Assembly: GCA_934432675.1 (NCBI GenBank)
Contig: CAKRYT010000005.1
Coordinates: 62,001-126,000, forward strand
Direction: 5' to 3'
DNA from: an uncultured Eubacteriales bacterium
Lineage (GTDB): Bacteria > Bacillota > Clostridia > Oscillospirales > CAG-272
DNA: 64,000 nt
The translations under genes and the position numbers were made by a program. Position 1 is the stretch's first letter, and every line of letters begins with the position of its first letter. Below the pieces are notes generated by a model that saw nothing but the letters and a program-made list of their open reading frames with translations, was not told where the DNA came from and made no database searches. This document shows, one piece after another, positions 17,881 to 26,065 of this stretch.

Positions 17881-18288
17881 CTAGTGCAAGTCTTTTTCCG
17901 TAAATGCCAAAGGCAGGAGGTGGGACAGCGGATAGACCTCCGTGTGTTCCCCGTCACCGAGGATCACGGGCATATCCGGGGGGCAGAATTCCGCCAGCAC
18001 CTGGCGACACACGCCGCAGGGGGCGCACACGGGGAGGAGTGCTCCCCCCTCCGGGCCGCCCGCGATGGCAATCGCGACAAAATCACGTTCGCCCTCACTG
18101 ACTGCCTTTGCGATCGCTGTGCGCTCCGCGCAGATCGTCGGGCTGAAAGACGCGTTCTCGATATTACACCCGAGATACACGCGCCCCGCGCGGGTCAGGA
18201 GTGCCGCCCCGACGCGGAAGTGAGAATACGGTGTGTGCGCGTGTACACGTGCGCCGATGGCAAGATCCAGCAGTTCCCTCTCGTTCAT
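17881..18288 (-). CDS. cdd: cytidine deaminase
   Basis: The 135-residue protein has the tetrameric-type cytidine deaminase pattern: the zinc/catalytic motif CAE at 53-55 (proton-shuttling Glu55) and PCGVCRQ with Cys91 and Cys94. Known: it converts (deoxy)cytidine to (deoxy)uridine, which the downstream pyrimidine phosphorylase can cleave. The start at 18288 has GAGGGA upstream and lies 11 bases after the deoD stop, so it is in the deoC-deoD-cdd transcript. The promoter for bmpA follows shortly after its stop. Confidence 0.94.
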   Translation of the reverse strand: MNERELLDLAIGARVHAHTPYSHFRVGAALLTRAGRVYLGCNIENASFSPTICAERTAIAKAVSEGERDFVAIAIAGGPEGGALLPVCAPCGVCRQVLAEFCPPDMPVILGDGEHTEVYPLSHLLPLAFTEKDLH

Positions 18289-18298
18289 AGCGCGTCCC

Positions 18299-19027
18299 TC
18301 ACGCAATGGTGAGCGCGATCTCCATCATCTTGGTAAAGGAGAGTTGGCGTTCCTCGGCGGTGGTATTCTCCTCGGGGTAGATAAACGAGTCACTCACCGT
18401 GCAGATGCACAGTGCCCTCTTCCCGAGGCGGGCGGCGTTACAGTACAGTGCGGCGGACTCCATCTCCACACCGAGCACCCCCATCTTCGCCCATTGCATC
18501 CCCGAATCGGCGTCATCATAGAAAGTGTCGGAGGAAAGAATGTTCCCCACCATATAGTGCACACCGCTCTTCTCGCACTCGTCGGCGGCGCGGCGCACGA
18601 GGTCGTACGACGCAATGGGACAGAAGGTGCCGGGCAGGCGGTACTGCGCGGCGTAATTGCCGTTCGTGCACGCGCCCATCGCAATGATAATGTCGCGGGC
18701 GTGCAGGTCGGGGTGGAAGGAGCCGCAGGAACCCACGCGGATGATGTTTTCCACACCGTAGAAAGCGTACAGTTCATACGAATAGATGCCGATGGACGGC
18801 TGCCCCATGCCGGACGCCATGACGGAAACGCGCTTTCCCCGGTAGGTACCGGTATAGCCGTTGACGCCGCGGACGTTATTGACGAGCACGGGATTTTCCA
18901 AGTAAGTCTCGGCGATGAACTTCGAACGCAGGGGGTCGCCGGGCATCAGCACCGTCTCGGCGAAGTCCCCGGCCCTCGCCGTGATGTGCGGTGTCGGGAT
19001 ATGCAGATTTTCCGGATTGTTTGCCAT
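18299..19027 (-). CDS. deoD: purine-nucleoside phosphorylase, DeoD type
   Basis: The 242-residue protein has the hexameric PNP signatures MPGDPLRSKFIAE, VMASGMGQPSIGIYSYEL, RVGSCGSF and LGVEMESAALY, plus the catalytic-loop TVSDSF. Known: it phosphorolyses purine (deoxy)nucleosides to base plus (deoxy)ribose-1-phosphate in the cytoplasm. It has AAGGAGGTGG just upstream of ATG and lies 12 bases after deoC. It forms a salvage operon with deoC and cdd. Confidence 0.95.
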   Translation of the reverse strand: MANNPENLHIPTPHITARAGDFAETVLMPGDPLRSKFIAETYLENPVLVNNVRGVNGYTGTYRGKRVSVMASGMGQPSIGIYSYELYAFYGVENIIRVGSCGSFHPDLHARDIIIAMGACTNGNYAAQYRLPGTFCPIASYDLVRRAADECEKSGVHYMVGNILSSDTFYDDADSGMQWAKMGVLGVEMESAALYCNAARLGKRALCICTVSDSFIYPEENTTAEERQLSFTKMMEIALTIA

Positions 19028-19039
19028 GGGTCCACCTCC

Positions 19040-19705
19040 TTATGCCTTTTTATGTTCCAGTTCTTTTGCCGCCTTGACGATGCGGCTGGTACCGAGGCGC
19101 GAGGCACCGAGATCAAGGAAGTCCTGTGCATCCTCCAAAGAGGAGATGCCGCCCGCCGCCTTCATACGGACATCGGGACCGATGTATTTCGCAAACAGTT
19201 TGATGTCCTCACGCGTGGCACCCGCCGTGGAAAAGCCGGTTGAGGTCTTGATGTACTCCGCCCCGCTCTCGGTCACGATTTGGCACATGCGGATCTTCTC
19301 GTCCTCGGAGAGCAGGCAGGTCTCGATGATGACTTTCAGAAGTTTGCCGCCGCACGCCGCCTTGACGGCGCGGATCTCATCCAGCACATAGGCGTCATCC
19401 CCGCTTTTGAGGGCACCGATATTGATGACCATATCAATTTCGTCGGCACCGTTCCGGACGGCGTCCTCCGTCTCAAACACCTTGGCGGCGGTCGTCGCAT
19501 ACCCGTTCGGGAAACCGATGACCGTACAGATCGTGAGCCGGTCGCCGACATACTCTTTGGCGCGCCGGACATAGCACGGCGGGATGCAGACGGAAGCGGT
19601 CCCGTAGTGCATACCGTCGTCGCAAACCGTGCGGATCTGCGCCCAGGTCGCCGTCTGCGAGAGGAGCGTGTGGTCGCAATGCGCAAGAATATTCTGAATA
19701 TCCAT
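19040..19705 (-). CDS. deoC: deoxyribose-phosphate aldolase
   Basis: The 221-residue TIM-barrel protein starts MDIQNILAHCDHTLL, with the Schiff-base lysine at 153 in YIKTSTGF, VIGFPNG, DEIDMVINIGALK and VRMKAAGGI. Known: it cleaves 2-deoxyribose-5-phosphate to glyceraldehyde-3-phosphate and acetaldehyde, the last step of deoxynucleoside catabolism. ATG 19705 has GGAGG eight bases upstream; the 24-residue upstream extension includes the promoter region and is rejected. It is the first gene of the deoC-deoD-cdd operon and stands next to gap, which uses its product. Confidence 0.95.
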   Translation of the reverse strand: MDIQNILAHCDHTLLSQTATWAQIRTVCDDGMHYGTASVCIPPCYVRRAKEYVGDRLTICTVIGFPNGYATTAAKVFETEDAVRNGADEIDMVINIGALKSGDDAYVLDEIRAVKAACGGKLLKVIIETCLLSEDEKIRMCQIVTESGAEYIKTSTGFSTAGATREDIKLFAKYIGPDVRMKAAGGISSLEDAQDFLDLGASRLGTSRIVKAAKELEHKKA

Positions 19706-19735
19706 CGGAAAATCCTCCTTTATCGTTACGAAACC

Positions 19736-19764
19736 AGTATACAACAAACTGCGGCAGATTGCAA
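19736..19764 (-). promoter_or_regulatory. sigma-A promoter of deoC-deoD-cdd
   Basis: Reading leftward there is TTGCAA, a 17-base spacer and TATACT, about 30 bases before the deoC start codon. Confidence 0.75.
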
Positions 19765-19783
19765 TTCTTTTGTGCAAAAGCGC

Positions 19784-19813
19784 AAAAAAAGAGCCGGCGC
19801 ACGCCGGCTCTTT
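19784..19813 (-). terminator. Rho-independent terminator of gap
   Basis: The GAGCCGGCG/CGCCGGCTC stem (19791-19799 with 19802-19810) is extended by A-U pairs and followed leftward by seven U residues, 10 bases past the gap stop. Confidence 0.9.
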
Positions 19814-19822
19814 ATGAGTATC

Positions 19823-20851
19823 TTACAGTTCTGCGAAATACTTAATGGTGCGAACCATCTGAGAGGTGTAGGAGTTCTCGTTGTCGTACCAAGAAACAAC
19901 CTGTACCTGGTAAGTATCGTCGTCGATCTTGGCAACCATCGTCTGGGTAGCGTCGAACAGCGAGCCATAGCGCATACCGATGACGTCGGAGGAAACGATC
20001 GGATCTTCGTTGTAACCGAAGGACTCGGAAGCGGCAGCCTTCATGGCGGCGTTGATACCATCGGCAGTGATGTCCTTACCCTTCACGACAGCCACGAGGA
20101 TCGTGGTGGAGCCGGTGCAGGTAGGCACTCTCTGTGCGGAGCCGATGAGTTTGCCGTTCAGTTCGGGGATAACGAGGCCGATGGCCTTTGCGGCACCGGT
20201 GGAGTTCGGAACGATGTTCTGTGCACCTGCGCGGGCACGGCGGAGGTCGCCCTTACGGTGCGGGCCGTCGAGGATCATCTGGTCGCCGGTGTATGCATGA
20301 ACGGTGGTCATGATACCGGACTGGATGGGAGCGTAGTCATTGAGTGCCTTCGCCATAGGAGCGAGGCAGTTGGTGGTGCAGGAAGCGGCGGAAATGATCT
20401 GGTCTTCCTTGGTCAGCGTGTCGTTGTTGACGCTGAACACGATGGTTTTCAGATCCTTCCCTGCGGGAGCGGAGATGACAACCTTCTTCGCGCCGGCATT
20501 GATGTGCGCCATGGACTTCTCTTTCGAGCAGTAGAAACCGGTGCATTCGAGAACGACGTCGACACCGAGCTCACCCCAAGGGCAGTTCGCGGCATCCTTC
20601 TCGGCGTAGATGCGGATGGTCTTACCGTCCACAACGATGGAATCCTCGGTCGCGGAAACGGTGTGCTTGCCCTCGCCGATACGGCCGCAGTAGGAACCCT
20701 GTGCGGTATCGTATTTGAGCAGGTGTGCGAGCATCGCGGGGTTGGTCAGGTCGTTGATCGCAACGATCTCGTACCCATCTGCGCCGAACATCTGACGGAA
20801 CGCGAGACGACCGATACGGCCGAAGCCATTGATGGCAACTTTTACGGACAT
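19823..20851 (-). CDS. gap: glyceraldehyde-3-phosphate dehydrogenase, type I
   Basis: The 342-residue protein has the NAD-binding start VKVAINGFGRIGRLAFRQ, the catalytic cysteine motif SCTTNCLAP (about residues 157-165), TVHAYTGDQ, a GAAKAIG-containing stretch and WYDNENSYTSQMV. Known: it oxidises glyceraldehyde-3-phosphate to 1,3-bisphosphoglycerate in glycolysis. Length is standard. Start: GGAGG nine bases upstream of ATG 20851. It stands alone with its own promoter and terminator. Confidence 0.96.
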   Translation of the reverse strand: MSVKVAINGFGRIGRLAFRQMFGADGYEIVAINDLTNPAMLAHLLKYDTAQGSYCGRIGEGKHTVSATEDSIVVDGKTIRIYAEKDAANCPWGELGVDVVLECTGFYCSKEKSMAHINAGAKKVVISAPAGKDLKTIVFSVNNDTLTKEDQIISAASCTTNCLAPMAKALNDYAPIQSGIMTTVHAYTGDQMILDGPHRKGDLRRARAGAQNIVPNSTGAAKAIGLVIPELNGKLIGSAQRVPTCTGSTTILVAVVKGKDITADGINAAMKAAASESFGYNEDPIVSSDVIGMRYGSLFDATQTMVAKIDDDTYQVQVVSWYDNENSYTSQMVRTIKYFAEL

Positions 20852-20895
20852 GTTTACAATCCTCCAAAAAAAGTTTTTTGTTTTACCAGTTCATT

Positions 20896-20924
20896 ATTGT
20901 AGCACAGGTATGTCCGTTTCGCAA
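20896..20924 (-). promoter_or_regulatory. sigma-A promoter of gap
   Basis: Reading leftward there is TTGCGA, a 17-base spacer and TACAAT, 45 bases before the gap start codon. The -35 is a partial match. Confidence 0.65.
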
Positions 20925-20943
20925 GAGTTTTAGAAGTTTTTTT

Positions 20944-20978
20944 ACAAAAAAGAGAGCCGCAGGCTAACCTGCGGCTCT
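20944..20978 (-). terminator. Rho-independent terminator of the orphan lipoprotein gene
   Basis: An 11-base perfect stem (20953-20963 with 20968-20978) with a 4-base loop is followed leftward by a U-run. Confidence 0.9.
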
Positions 20979-20986
20979 GTTTTGCT

Positions 20987-22561
20987 TTATCTGTGTACGC
21001 GGTAGAAGGCGTATCCGACCGCCGTATTCGTGCGCACGATGCACCAGTCATTCCCGTATGCAACCGTGTAAGCCGTGGAGCCCTTCGAGGTAAAGAGCAG
21101 GTTTCCGGAAGCGTCATAGTAGGAATAGGTCGTCTCCGGGAACGGATTTTCCAGCGTGGCATCGGGTTGGTTCCGGAGTACATAGTAAGTACCGCTCATG
21201 TTGCCTGCCCACGTTTTATCGTCGGCAATTTTCTTGAAACTGCCGTTGTAGAGGTAGTACGTCGTCTCGGTCGTCTCGGGAGTCGTTGCCGTCTCCGCCT
21301 TGGTCACCTCTTCTTTGAAAATCAAGGCGTTACCGACGGTGGTCACGTACTCGTAATCCTTCGTGGAGAGATCCTCGATCTGCTCCAAGTCGTAGTTGTA
21401 AATACCGCGATCCGTCAGGATGTACTTTTCGGTATATGCCGTCGTGGCATCCATGTTGCCGAGCACTTTCATCTTAGCGGAAAGCAGATAGGTCGTTCCG
21501 GTTTCTGCGCCCTCACCGACCAGATAACCGTTACCGATGGCCTCCGGCTGTACCGTCTCGCCGTTGACGACGAACAGTTCGTTTCCTTTCAGGCGGCTGT
21601 CCAGGCTCATAATACTCATGTTGCTTTCCGACATGTTAAGTTTCTTGTCCGTGATCTTAACGACGATGCCGATGTTCTTCACGGAACTGTCGAAAATACT
21701 GTCATCCTCAAATTCATCGGCACGGCGCAGCATAAAGACCGCGAAATCCACACTCAGTTTCTGCGTTTTACCGTTTTTCGGGTTGATGCGGATCGTGAAG
21801 AGATCGTATTTCTTACCGCCTTGCAGGATGTCATACCGATCGCTCTGGGCATCCGCCTCAACGAGCCCCTGCACCACAATCGTACCGTCATCCGTAATCA
21901 TGTACGTAATGCTATCCGACCCGGACAAATTGGTCACGTACGAGGGCAAGGTGTACGTCGCAGTCCTGACATAGTGCTTGTCATAGACCTCAATCGTACG
22001 GCCGTTCATATCGTAGTAGTAATCATCGGTCCAATCGTCGCAACGCGGAATTTCGCCGTCGAATTCCGAACGGGTGTATGTCTCCTTGACCGCATCGGTC
22101 TTTGTATCGAAACGCACCACATGCACGAAATCATAAACAAGGCAGTCGTTGACAAAACGGTAGTTCTTGACGTTTTCGCAGATCTTCTGCCCCGCGTTGT
22201 CATAAACGGTGTAGCGGACGGTATCTTTTTTCTCATCACGCGTCGCGACGATCAGCTGACCGTTCTCCACTTTGATTTCTTTGTCGTCCGCCTCGGTGAA
22301 GGTATAGATCACCGCGCCGGTATCCATATTGATGACCTTTTGTGTCGCTTTGTCGTCTTCGCCGACCTTGCGGAAGACGGCAAGTGAATTGCTCGACCCG
22401 ACGAAAGCATAAGATTCGTCCAGTGCGTCGACCCTGGCAACCTGCACCGTGTCCTGCGTTTTGCTTACCTTTACTTTCTTTGCGTCAATCGGCGAGCACG
22501 CACCCAAAAGAAGTACCGCGCAAATGACAAGAGATACAATTAATAACCAGCGTTTTTTCAT
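20987..22561 (-). CDS. hypothetical lipoprotein (524 aa)
   Basis: The protein has a signal peptide (KKRWLLIVSLVICAVLLL) and lipobox LGAC, then about 500 polar residues rich in beta-type segments with repeated pairs such as NMDTGAVIYTF, YDNAGQKIC and YDASGNLLF. This pattern is common in propeller-like or WD/YD-type surface proteins. I recognise no family or active site. ATG 22561 is chosen because the lipoprotein signal begins there and an upstream extension has no such role; a GAGGAA-type site lies just before. It is monocistronic, with a promoter at 22631-22659, a 5' UTR hairpin and a terminator. Its place on the outer membrane-facing side of the cytoplasmic membrane is inferred from the lipobox. 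Confidence 0.85.
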   Translation of the reverse strand: MKKRWLLIVSLVICAVLLLGACSPIDAKKVKVSKTQDTVQVARVDALDESYAFVGSSNSLAVFRKVGEDDKATQKVINMDTGAVIYTFTEADDKEIKVENGQLIVATRDEKKDTVRYTVYDNAGQKICENVKNYRFVNDCLVYDFVHVVRFDTKTDAVKETYTRSEFDGEIPRCDDWTDDYYYDMNGRTIEVYDKHYVRTATYTLPSYVTNLSGSDSITYMITDDGTIVVQGLVEADAQSDRYDILQGGKKYDLFTIRINPKNGKTQKLSVDFAVFMLRRADEFEDDSIFDSSVKNIGIVVKITDKKLNMSESNMSIMSLDSRLKGNELFVVNGETVQPEAIGNGYLVGEGAETGTTYLLSAKMKVLGNMDATTAYTEKYILTDRGIYNYDLEQIEDLSTKDYEYVTTVGNALIFKEEVTKAETATTPETTETTYYLYNGSFKKIADDKTWAGNMSGTYYVLRNQPDATLENPFPETTYSYYDASGNLLFTSKGSTAYTVAYGNDWCIVRTNTAVGYAFYRVHR

Positions 22562-22598
22562 ATGTGTTCCTCCTATTCGTTGTCGTAAGCGGTTTGGC

Positions 22599-22618
22599 GG
22601 GCAGGGCTTTCCCTGCCC
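22599..22618 (-). other. hairpin in the 5' UTR of the orphan lipoprotein gene
   Basis: An 8-base perfect stem GGGCAGGG/CCCTGCCC with a 4-base loop lies between the promoter and the ribosome site. It may stabilise the mRNA; no riboswitch class is recognised. Confidence 0.4.
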
Positions 22619-22630
22619 ACATGCAAGTCT

Positions 22631-22659
22631 ATTGTAAAACATTTTTCCGCAAAAATCAA
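22631..22659 (-). promoter_or_regulatory. sigma-A promoter of the orphan lipoprotein gene
   Basis: Reading leftward there is TTGATT, a 17-base spacer and TACAAT, 70 bases before the start codon. Nothing else is evident in 22660-22820. Confidence 0.7.
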
Positions 22660-22824
22660 TATTTCTTTACATTCTTGTCAGGCGGCGTGTGCTTTCTGCA
22701 CAAAAAGCATATATTCTTCGTCACTGCCGTGTGCAATACGCACAAATGATGCCCCGTGTTTTCCGGTGCCTTTACCTATATATGTCACTCCCGATAAAAA
22801 AATGATTTTTCTTTCGAAAAGCCC

Positions 22825-22853
22825 TTGCAATTTTCGAAAGCGTTTGCTATAAT
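22825..22853 (+). promoter_or_regulatory. sigma-A promoter of tRNA-Glu
   Basis: TTGCAA, a 17-base spacer and TATAAT, ending 20 bases before the tRNA. Two TTTCGAAA palindromes (22813-22820 and 22832-22839) flank the -35. Confidence 0.8.
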
Positions 22854-22872
22854 AGGAGAGCGTTCTGTGAAC

Positions 22873-22947
22873 GGCCCGTTAGTCAAGCGGCTAAGACGTC
22901 GCCCTCTCACGGCGAAGGCATGGGTTCGATTCCCGTACGGGTCACCA
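22873..22947 (+). tRNA. tRNA-Glu (anticodon CTC)
   Basis: The 75-base sequence folds as a cloverleaf. The acceptor is GGCCCGT paired with ACGGGTC, with an encoded CCA end. The D-loop is AGTCAAGCGGCTAAGAC, the anticodon stem TCGCC/GGCGA carries loop CTCTCAC (anticodon CTC, reading GAG), and the T-arm has GGTTCGATTCC. A promoter lies just upstream and a terminator downstream, so it is a single tRNA transcription unit. Confidence 0.95.
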
Positions 22948-22996
22948 AACGGTGATTTCTCGAACCACCTCACAAAGGGGTTGGAGAATCACAAAC

Positions 22997-23040
22997 AAAA
23001 ACGGAGAGTTGCTTCCGATTGGAAGTAGCTCTCCGTTTTT
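22997..23040 (+). terminator. terminator after tRNA-Glu
   Basis: Outer stem AAAAACGGAGAG/CTCTCCGTTTTT (22997-23008 with 23029-23040) surrounds an inner CTTCC-GATT-GGAAG hairpin and ends in a T-run. The same design recurs near 55 kb and 56 kb. Between it and the tRNA, 22952-22993 can form another hairpin. Confidence 0.85.
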
Positions 23041-23080
23041 GTATCTGTTGTAAAAATTCTGTTTATCTTGGGCTGCTTTT

Positions 23081-23118
23081 AACGGCGTGTTACCCGGTTT
23101 TTCGGGTGGCGCGCCGTT
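23081..23118. terminator. second hairpin/terminator between tRNA-Glu and glcK
   Basis: An AACGGCG/CGCCGTT outer stem with an inner CCCG/CGGG pairing is followed rightward by TTTTGTTTG. It may be a back-up terminator for the tRNA or mark the end of the converging glcK operon. Confidence 0.55.
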
Positions 23119-23186
23119 TTGTTTGCTGTACGGATTTGCATTCCGTTTCGGTACGGATTATGGGCTTTTTTCGGCAGAGGTTTCTT

Positions 23187-24116
23187 TTACTCCGCCGCGA
23201 TGACAAGGCCGGCGGCACCGAGGAGCCCGGCGTCGTTCTTGAGGGCGGCGGCGCGGATCGGGGTCGGGGTGAGACGCTCATGCCCGAAGACCTCGGCGTT
23301 CGCAAGGGCGGCAATGCGTTCGAAGTATTTCGGCTCCTCGTTCGAGAGCCCACCGCCGATGAGCACACATTCCGGGTGGAACACGTTCACAAGGTCGGCG
23401 ATCCCCTCCGCTACATAGCCGAGGTACCGTTCCACCACAGCGGCGGCAATCTCATCCCCCGCGCGGGCACAGTCAAAGGCGGTCCGCCCGGTGATGTCCT
23501 TACGGCTGACGGCGGCGGTCATCGGGCTCTGCCGACGGATAAAGGCGGCGTGGGTCTGGCGTTTCAGTGCCGTGACGGAAGCATAGGCTTCCCAGCAGCC
23601 GCGTCTGCCGCAGGTACACTGTACCCCGCCGGTACGGATGCAGAGGTGTCCCCCCTCACTCCCGGTAAGCAGTTTGCCGTTTATGATGATGCCTGTACCG
23701 ACCCCGGTACCGAGCGTGACGAACACGACGTCCCGCATCCCCCGGGCAGAGCCGAAGTACATCTCCCCGAGTGCCGCCGCATCGGCATCGTTCCCGATCG
23801 CCGTCGGGAGGTCGATCAGCGCGCGGAACTGTTCAGCGATGGGCAAGTCACAAATGGCGATATTATTGGAATACCGCACGATACCATTCTCCGCGTCCAC
23901 CGTCCCGGGGATGCCCATGCCGACCCCGGTGATGTCTCCCGTCGCCAGTCCCGCCTGCCCCAGCAGTTGTTCTGCGAGGGCGGCGGCATCGGGGGCAAGG
24001 CGTTCTTGTCTTGCGTCGGTCTTTACTGCATCCTTGACGAGGATATTCCCATTCTCATCGACGACGCCTGCCTTAATAGAGGTACCGCCGATGTCGATTC
24101 CAATATAGTATTTCAT
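23187..24116 (-). CDS. glcK: ROK-family glucokinase
   Basis: The 309-residue protein starts YYIGIDIGGTSIKAGVVD (phosphate loop) and has GVGMGIPGTVD, GNDADAAALGE with the catalytic Asp, TLGTGVGTGIII, and the ROK zinc motif GGHLCIR...CTCGRRGCWEAYAS. Known: ROK glucokinases phosphorylate glucose, and some accept mannose or N-acetylmannosamine, using ATP in the cytoplasm. The start at 24116 overlaps the manA stop region as TGAAGATG with only a weak ribosome site, so translation is probably coupled. It is the last gene of the long sugar operon starting at 37655. Together with manA it suggests entry of hexose, perhaps mannose, into glycolysis. Confidence 0.92.
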   Translation of the reverse strand: MKYYIGIDIGGTSIKAGVVDENGNILVKDAVKTDARQERLAPDAAALAEQLLGQAGLATGDITGVGMGIPGTVDAENGIVRYSNNIAICDLPIAEQFRALIDLPTAIGNDADAAALGEMYFGSARGMRDVVFVTLGTGVGTGIIINGKLLTGSEGGHLCIRTGGVQCTCGRRGCWEAYASVTALKRQTHAAFIRRQSPMTAAVSRKDITGRTAFDCARAGDEIAAAVVERYLGYVAEGIADLVNVFHPECVLIGGGLSNEEPKYFERIAALANAEVFGHERLTPTPIRAAALKNDAGLLGAAGLVIAAE

Positions 24117-24118
24117 CT

Positions 24119-25069
24119 TCAGACAACCGTCGTGACCAAGGTCAAGCCTTTCCCTTGTATTCTCGCAGAGCAACCGTTCGGAATCAGCCATGTCTGCCCT
24201 TTCTTAATCTCTCTCCCGTCATCTGTGAAAACCCCCTCACCCCCCGCGACCGTAAAGGTCACAAAGGTATCTTTCGGGGCTATCTCATAGATTCCGTCAT
24301 GGACGTTGATCTCCGACGTGCGGAAGTAATGACAGCAGGCGAGTTTGCGTTCCGTGACACCGGTAGAAACAGTGGTGGCTGTTTTGGCTTGCGGCACTTC
24401 CCTTGCCCGGAGGTTCATCACCTCCAAGGCTTTCTCAATATGTAACGCTCTCGGATTGCCGTCCTTATCCCGGCGGTCATAGTCATACACCCGATAGGTC
24501 ACATTGGAACTCTCCTGAATTTCAATCACCGTCACACCGGCAAGCAGGGCGTGTACCGTCCCTGCGGGGACAAGAAACGCATCTCCCTTGGTAACGGGGA
24601 CTTTCTGTAACAGGGTGGTGACGGTATTCTCCCGGATACTCTTTTCCACTTCCTCACGAGTAACGTCCCGTGCGAAGCCGTAATAGATCGCGGCACCCGG
24701 TACGGCGTCCGCGATATACCACATCTCGGTCTTTCCCCGATCTCCCTCATGCACGCGGGCATACAGGTCGTCCGGGTGTACCTGCACGGACAAGTCCTTT
24801 GCCGCGTCGATGAGTTTGACGAGAATCGGGAACCCGTCCCGGGCGGCAGAGCCGAACCAATCCGGGTGAGTTTCCACAATCGCCCCGAGGGGCATTCCGT
24901 CGCAGTCTCCGCCCCGGGCAACACTCTCACACCCCGCATACGCGGAAAGTTCCCAGCACTCGGCGACCGTCGCCTCGGGCGAGGTCTTTCCCCACTTCTC
25001 CATCAGTGCCGTTCCGCCCCACAGGTACGACTTCGTCGCCGGGGTGAACAGAATCGGTTTCAGATTCAT
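24119..25069 (-). CDS. manA: mannose-6-phosphate isomerase, class I (small Bacillus type)
   Basis: The 316-residue cupin protein has AECWELSAY, VQVHPDD (zinc ligands), KTEMWYIAD, PAGTVHALLAGVTVIEIQ and a Y-R-YD-DR active-site stretch. Known: it interconverts mannose-6-phosphate and fructose-6-phosphate with zinc. Length fits the short Gram-positive ManA. ATG 25069 has AGGAGG directly upstream; the 67-residue extension of the frame overlaps the previous gene and is rejected. Its place in an operon with a sugar ABC importer, GxGYxYP and GH127 proteins is the main sequence-based hint that mannose units are released from the substrate. Confidence 0.94.
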   Translation of the reverse strand: MNLKPILFTPATKSYLWGGTALMEKWGKTSPEATVAECWELSAYAGCESVARGGDCDGMPLGAIVETHPDWFGSAARDGFPILVKLIDAAKDLSVQVHPDDLYARVHEGDRGKTEMWYIADAVPGAAIYYGFARDVTREEVEKSIRENTVTTLLQKVPVTKGDAFLVPAGTVHALLAGVTVIEIQESSNVTYRVYDYDRRDKDGNPRALHIEKALEVMNLRAREVPQAKTATTVSTGVTERKLACCHYFRTSEINVHDGIYEIAPKDTFVTFTVAGGEGVFTDDGREIKKGQTWLIPNGCSARIQGKGLTLVTTVV

Positions 25070-25115
25070 GACATCCTCCTGTTTTCTTGTAAAAAACGAA
25101 TCAAAAATGTTACGC

Positions 25116-25994
25116 TTACAATTCCGGCGTCTTATTTGTCTTCTTAGCCAACCCGCGGCCGACATATTCCTCACCGAGCATCGGGTTGATGGTGGTGTCA
25201 TAGACCGACAGACAACAATGGACAGCGTACAGCGCACCAAACCCCGGATAAAAAATCGCCAAAATAGCAAGACCGATCAACTGAAACGGCGAGGGGATAA
25301 GCAATACCGCTATTGCCGGCAGAGCCGGAAGTAAAAACATACCGACGTTTTTGAAAAAGCGACCAAACGAAAGCAAAACTGCGTTTTTCAGCAGTTGCCC
25401 GACACCGACACAATAGATGACCGTCTGCGTCATACAGTAGAGCAGGATGAGTACAGTAACAATGAACAACAACGCCGCGCAAAAGACGAGCAAGCCGGAA
25501 AGGAATCCCGGTCTCCCCCTGTAAGCAAGCAGATTCATCCGCACCACGAGGCAGACCGATCCGGACACCGCCCCGAACAAAAAGTAACGCCAACCGTTCT
25601 GCCGGATACCGCGCCAGAACTCCGAAAAGCCCGCGCTCTCCCCCATACTGATTCGCTTGGCAAGTGAAAAACAACCGGCAAGCCCCACGAAAAAGAGCGC
25701 CAAAAGAGGAATCAGCACGCCGTAAGTGGTCAGGGCGAAACGCTTTTGAAGGGCAAGCAGCACCTCTGCATAGTCGGGGGCGGTTGCATCCGGCGCCGAG
25801 ATCGTTTTCGCCTCGGCATAATGCATGACATACAGCCAGATCAAAGCCGGCAGAAAAAAGAGCGATCCCGTGAGGCTGCTCAAAACCAGCCGACCGAAGT
25901 ACTCCCGCCCATAATAGAAAAATGCCTTCGCGCGGGTGGCGGGGAGTGGTTGTTCCTCCCCGGTCCCGTGCAGATAACGCTCGAAGATCTTCAT
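25116..25994 (-). CDS. multi-pass membrane protein of unknown function
   Basis: The 292-residue protein has about six hydrophobic segments (residues about 36-58, 92-112, 134-152, 164-190, 210-232 and 236-260). Its soluble N-terminus is MKIFERYLHGTGEEQPLP. The topology and position after a carbohydrate ABC/lipoprotein block recall YesL/DUF624 proteins, which often accompany sugar importers, but it is longer and I see no diagnostic motif. It is separated from the GxGYxYP gene by 71 bases and from manA by 46, all leftward, so it is in the operon. GAAGGGAA precedes ATG 25994. Confidence 0.75.
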   Translation of the reverse strand: MKIFERYLHGTGEEQPLPATRAKAFFYYGREYFGRLVLSSLTGSLFFLPALIWLYVMHYAEAKTISAPDATAPDYAEVLLALQKRFALTTYGVLIPLLALFFVGLAGCFSLAKRISMGESAGFSEFWRGIRQNGWRYFLFGAVSGSVCLVVRMNLLAYRGRPGFLSGLLVFCAALLFIVTVLILLYCMTQTVIYCVGVGQLLKNAVLLSFGRFFKNVGMFLLPALPAIAVLLIPSPFQLIGLAILAIFYPGFGALYAVHCCLSVYDTTINPMLGEEYVGRGLAKKTNKTPEL

Positions 25995-26065
25995 GTTTCC
26001 CTTCTATTCTGACGCACAAATCGATTGCGGTCGATGACGCCCACGGATGAATATCGATTTCTTCG

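Noticed and set aside
14762..20902. Long rightward frames opposite the nucleoside transporter and gap genes
   Set aside because: Same shadow effect; the leftward proteins have clear catalytic motifs.
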